Shown: positions 5,631 to 7,557 of the stretch, piece by piece
Position numbering within the stretch: position 1 is the stretch's first letter
Layout of the letters: every line of letters begins with the position of its first letter
Source: an uncultured Collinsella sp.
Lineage (GTDB): Bacteria; Actinomycetota; Coriobacteriia; Coriobacteriales; Coriobacteriaceae
NCBI GenBank assembly: GCA_902479205.1
Contig: CABSNX010000093.1
Location: 1 to 7,557, forward strand
DNA: 7,557 nt
Direction of reading: 5' to 3'
Notes under the pieces: model-generated
Told to the model about the DNA's origin: nothing
The model's input: the letters and a program-made list of their open reading frames with translations, nothing else
The model's database searches: none
Position numbers and translations under genes: made by a program

Positions 5631-5916
5631 AGACACGCACCTCATCTTGCTCGATGCTTTTGCGGAAGGCAGGGCGCATGTGCTCTGGTGGGTTGGTGAC
5701 GATATCAACCTTTCGCCCAAGTTCTATCTCGAGCTCATAGAGGAGTTCGTGAAGCGTGCCGAACGTCATGGTGTTGCCGCAAACTAGGCGCAAGTCAATA
5801 TCGCTATCAGGCGTCTGCTCGCCTCGGGCAAAGGAGCCAAATAAATACGCTTCGCTGACGTCGTATTGAGCCAGCACGCGGGAGGCGGCAGTGGATATGT
5901 CGGTAGTCGAAATCAT
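5617..5916 (-). CDS. Minimal nucleotidyltransferase (MNT, MntA-type)
   Basis: The 99-aa protein has the DNA polymerase beta-like nucleotidyltransferase signature. G-S-F-A-R-G-E at 27-33 is followed by D-S-D-I-D-L (37-42), giving the G-S-x10-D-x-D pattern with Asp39 and Asp41. A third acidic residue is Asp71 in K-V-D-I-V. The length is typical of stand-alone MNT domains. In MntA/HepT systems the MNT enzyme adds AMP to a HEPN RNase toxin and so neutralises it. The metal-binding Asp residues are intact, so it is probably active. No HEPN gene is adjacent. The gene before it is a 92-aa WSYVQ protein 28 bases upstream, and a RelB/DinJ-like gene overlaps its end. Its own ribosome binding site is weak, which suggests reliance on translation from upstream. 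Confidence 0.88.
   Translation of the reverse strand: MISTTDISTAASRVLAQYDVSEAYLFGSFARGEQTPDSDIDLRLVCGNTMTFGTLHELLYELEIELGRKVDIVTNPPEHMRPAFRKSIEQDEVRVYEAL
5638..5643 (-). promoter_or_regulatory. Ribosome binding site fixing the start at 5630
   Basis: GAGGTG on the minus strand, 7 bases before ATG 5630 and inside the nucleotidyltransferase gene. It selects the 62-aa form over the 92-aa frame that opens at 5720. Confidence 0.5.
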
Positions 5917-5944
5917 GGGTTATTTGCCGTTCAACAGTAGAACG

Positions 5945-6223
5945 TCAGAGGGCTAGCGCCGAAATCGCCGGTCCGGCTTTTTGGCGTTCGGCGAGCTCGA
6001 AGATAAACGGGGCGTTTGATCTAACAAATTCTGTCAAGAAATTGAGGTCATCAGCAGTAAATCCTTCGACGTTGAACCATTTGACCGCAGGCAAGAAGCA
6101 TTCCGCATGGTCAAAGCCAAAGTCAACCGGGCGCTCGACGGCTACGCGAACGGTTCCGTCTTCTCTTGTCTCTGAGTAGGCAAACTGGGTGCCATCATCA
6201 AGCTGAACATAGCTCCAAAACAT
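5945..6223 (-). CDS. Small conserved protein with WSYVQ motif, first gene of the MNT operon
   Basis: With the start at 6223 the protein is 92 aa. A perfect AAGGAGGT lies 4 bases before this ATG, so the 18 residues of the longer frame from 6277 are not translated. It opens with M-F-W-S-Y-V-Q-L-D-D-G-T, then has an E-R-P-V-D-F-G-F-D segment (30-38), C-F-L-P-A-V-K-W (42-49), G-F-T-A-D-D-L (54-60) and R-S-N-A-P-F-I near 68-74. It looks like a beta-hairpin followed by helices. I recall the pattern M-W-S-Y, E-R-P, G-F-D, L-P and N-A-x-x-I from small gut-bacterial proteins near toxin-antitoxin-like genes, but I know of no assigned function. Its N-terminus is shared with the gene at 2467-2282. Confidence 0.8.
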   Translation of the reverse strand: MFWSYVQLDDGTQFAYSETREDGTVRVAVERPVDFGFDHAECFLPAVKWFNVEGFTADDLNFLTEFVRSNAPFIFELAERQKAGPAISALAL

Positions 6224-6227
6224 GACT

Positions 6228-6235
6228 ACCTCCTT
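6228..6235 (-). promoter_or_regulatory. Perfect ribosome binding site fixing the start at 6223
   Basis: AAGGAGGT on the minus strand, 4 bases before ATG 6223. It rules out the longer reading frame from 6277. Confidence 0.85.
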
Positions 6236-6249
6236 AGTGTTTGCATTTG

Positions 6250-6255
6250 AGTATA
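6250..6255 (-). promoter_or_regulatory. -10 box for the MNT operon
   Basis: TATACT on the minus strand, 26 bases upstream of ATG 6223, would start transcription near 6243. I see no convincing -35 box. The 18 codons of the longer upstream frame would overlap this box, which again supports the shorter gene. Confidence 0.5.
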
Positions 6256-6391
6256 AAGAACGGAGTGGATTTAGCACGAGGTGAATTGAATTAATCCAAT
6301 AAGACCCGAACCCTGCCGGCTAACTGCATAGGCCGTCTCAATCGTCAGTGCCCATATGTCTACGAAAAAAGCCTGGGCCAAAGAATAGATA

Positions 6392-6404
6392 GGGGCTACG
6401 CCCC
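6392..6404. repeat. GC-rich hairpin
   Basis: GGGGC-TAC-GCCCC is a 5-bp stem with a 3-base loop. On the minus strand it is followed by TATCTATTCTTT, which is T-rich but interrupted. It is possibly a secondary terminator after the surface-protein gene. Confidence 0.3.
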
Positions 6405-6574
6405 GATTCATTTATTAAACGAACAACGCTGCTCGTGATGTCATCTCTTGGCTTTCATTTAACCGCCTCTTACCAATTCCTTTTGTATAAGTATAGAACA
6501 TATGTTTGCGTATTGCTACAAGCGATAGTCTTTGTTGCGGAAACGCATATGGCTGCACGTTAGACATTGCATGT

Positions 6575-6608
6575 ATAAATAGCAACGCTCCCTTGCCGAA
6601 AGCGTTGC
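6575..6608 (-). terminator. Probable terminator of the surface-protein gene
   Basis: GCAACGCT (6608-6601) pairs perfectly with AGCGTTGC (6589-6582) across an 11-base loop. TATTTAT follows on the minus strand. It lies about 50 bases after the stop at 6661. The T tract is short, so efficiency is uncertain. Confidence 0.5.
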
Positions 6609-6660
6609 CCTTAAAGCTCCTACAGAGCTCTTGTATCGCAGTCAAGTGCGTCGCACCGCA

Positions 6661-7521
6661 TCAGCAACGATATGCGGCGCTCAGAAGCACTGTCCCCAGC
6701 AGGAATAGCGTTAAGGAGGCAGCTATCCAGTAGCCGTTGCCGGTCTTGGGAAGCGCCGGTGTTGTTGCCATAGTGGATTTGGGCCTGGTCGTCTTGGTGA
6801 CTTTTGTCTTGGCGACCGTTGTCTTGGGCGACGTAGCCGCGGGTTTCACCGCAGGATCCGTCGCCGGTCCCGCACCGGGTTGCCCTGCAGCAGGGTCGGC
6901 ACCACCAGTAGTCTCGCCCGCGCCATCCCCCGACACCTCGCCGCCGGGTGTAACTGGCTCCCCTGCCGGGGCGGTGGCGCCATCGGGCTCGATCACCACA
7001 TGCGTGGCCACGGTCCCGTTAATATCCACCACGCTGGCTGCGCCAAAGGCCCCGCCTGCAGGCGTCACAAAGTGCGCAGCCACGAGCGACCCTCGATCGC
7101 AGGCAACGCCGGCATCCGTACCGGTCGCATCCAGCCAGGACGCGTCCACGACAAGCGTCTCGCTCGCAGCGTCAGCTCCAAATCCCTCGTCGAGCAAGCG
7201 CACGCCATAATAGCGCAAGCCCGCATCGGATCCCGCGCCCGCGGCAACAACGCGCCCGCCGCCACGTACGGTCAAGCTACCTGCGGCAATGCCGGCAACA
7301 GTCTGGTCAAGAACGCCTGCCCCGTCGGCCCTAGCATCCACCGTGCATCCGTCCACCACAAGCGCCTGGGACACATGGATCCCGCATTGCGAACCCGTCG
7401 CCGTCAGCGAGCCGGAGCCGATGAGCGTAAGGTTTCCCCACACCTCCATGCCGCTCATGGAAATGTCCGCATCGGGTGCATGCGTCTCGACCACGGTGTT
7501 TTGCCCCGCAAGCGTCACCAC
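6661..7521 (-). CDS. C-terminal part of an LPxTG cell-wall-anchored surface protein
   Basis: 286 residues are present and the N-terminus is lost at the adapter. The five residues MYKRQ that a gene caller would put first are translated adapter. The first 170 or so residues show short repeats typical of beta-helix proteins, such as N-L-T-L-I-G-S-G-S-L-T-A-T-G and S-L-T-V-R-G-G-G-R-V-V-A-A-G. A Gly/Pro/Thr/Lys-rich stalk follows at about 189-256. The sorting signal is LPKTG (DNA 6753-6739), then a hydrophobic helix of about 20 residues (W-I-A-A-S to A-A), and a very short tail Y-R-C. Sortase would join it to peptidoglycan. The role is probably adhesion or glycan contact, and no catalytic residues can be named. 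The tail has only one Arg, fewer positive charges than usual. Confidence 0.88.
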   Translation of the reverse strand: MVTLAGQNTVVETHAPDADISMSGMEVWGNLTLIGSGSLTATGSQCGIHVSQALVVDGCTVDARADGAGVLDQTVAGIAAGSLTVRGGGRVVAAGAGSDAGLRYYGVRLLDEGFGADAASETLVVDASWLDATGTDAGVACDRGSLVAAHFVTPAGGAFGAASVVDINGTVATHVVIEPDGATAPAGEPVTPGGEVSGDGAGETTGGADPAAGQPGAGPATDPAVKPAATSPKTTVAKTKVTKTTRPKSTMATTPALPKTGNGYWIAASLTLFLLGTVLLSAAYRC

Positions 7522-7557
7522 CTGTCTCTTATACACATCTGACGCTGCCGACGAATA
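7522..7557 (-). other. Nextera (Tn5) sequencing adapter, P5/read-1 side
   Basis: 7522-7540 is the reverse complement of the Tn5 mosaic end, and 7541-7554 is the rest of the read-1 adapter. The last three bases (ATA) would be the start of the i5 index. This is not genomic. Translated on the minus strand it gives MYKRQ, and on the plus strand it gives S-L-I-H-I, both known artefact peptides. Confidence 0.97.

Larger units (their letters stand above)
6256..6660. other. AT-richer gap without a supported gene
   Basis: There is no supported gene between the surface-protein stop and the MNT operon promoter. A minus frame at 6645-6415 (76 codons) needs a TTG start, has no ribosome binding site and crosses the terminator below, so I leave it out. 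Present are a GGGGC-TAC-GCCCC hairpin at 6392-6404, a run of six A at 6365-6370 (T on the minus strand), and GTGCG-T-CGCAC at 6646-6656. The base composition is lower in GC than the neighbouring genes. Confidence 0.5.

Noticed and set aside
6371..6379. GGCCCAGGC before a T6 run (minus strand) as a terminator
   Set aside because: The possible stem is only 3 bp with a 2-base loop, too small to form.
6415..6645. Minus-strand 76-codon frame in the AT-rich gap
   Set aside because: It needs a TTG start, has no ribosome binding site and runs through the probable terminator stem.
46..7521. CRISPR array, rRNA or insertion-sequence transposase
   Set aside because: I looked for regularly spaced repeats, rRNA motifs and transposase/integrase motifs and saw none.
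6737..7542. Plus-strand frames opposite the surface protein, one ending S-L-I-H-I
   Set aside because: Antisense of a repetitive high-GC gene. One of them ends in adapter sequence.

Overview
The window is an assembled fragment of a high-GC Gram-positive genome, most likely a gut Coriobacteriia member such as Collinsella or a close relative. The evidence is the moderately high GC content, an LPxTG cell-wall protein, a tRNA-Val with encoded CCA, AGGAGG-type ribosome binding sites, and small toxin-antitoxin-like genes of kinds I associate with gut Coriobacteriia and Firmicutes. The genus is an inference. Both ends are not genomic: positions 1-45 and 7522-7557 are untrimmed Illumina Nextera (Tn5) adapters, so the real insert is 46-7521 and both edge genes are cut by the read or contig end.

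Layout: every protein gene lies on the minus strand, so read from right to left. 7521-6661 is the C-terminal part of a sortase-anchored surface protein (beta-helix-like repeats, Pro/Thr/Lys stalk, LPKTG, membrane anchor). 6660-6224 is a gene-free, AT-richer gap with a probable terminator and a promoter. 6223-5442 is a small operon: a 92-aa WSYVQxDDG protein, an MNT-type minimal nucleotidyltransferase, and a 62-aa RelB/DinJ-like protein. It closes with a palindromic terminator at 5395-5370. 5210-3515 is a tight two-gene unit: an ABC/AAA_15-type ATPase overlapping a 176-aa protein that looks like a small Toprim/RloB-type effector. This is the best candidate for a little-described anti-phage system. 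3399-3276 is a 124-bp element with 16-bp perfect inverted termini, which seems to have cut off the front of a gene whose tail (to 3149) survives. 3168-936 is a four-gene run: an XRE regulator, a 61-aa putative antitoxin, a Doc/Fic-family toxin (ATGA overlap with the antitoxin) and a DUF3825 protein. 797-723 is tRNA-Val(CAC) with a clear terminator at 711-675. 341-46 is the N-terminal part of an unrecognised gene missed by simple ORF calling because it runs off the contig.

Together 936-6223 reads as a small defence or toxin-antitoxin island: three independent cassettes, all in one direction, separated by a terminator and a palindromic element, between a tRNA gene and a surface-protein gene. 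The two small proteins that open the toxin-antitoxin-like pairs share the same N-terminal motif (M-x-W-S-Y-V-Q-x-D-D-G), which links two otherwise unrelated cassettes.
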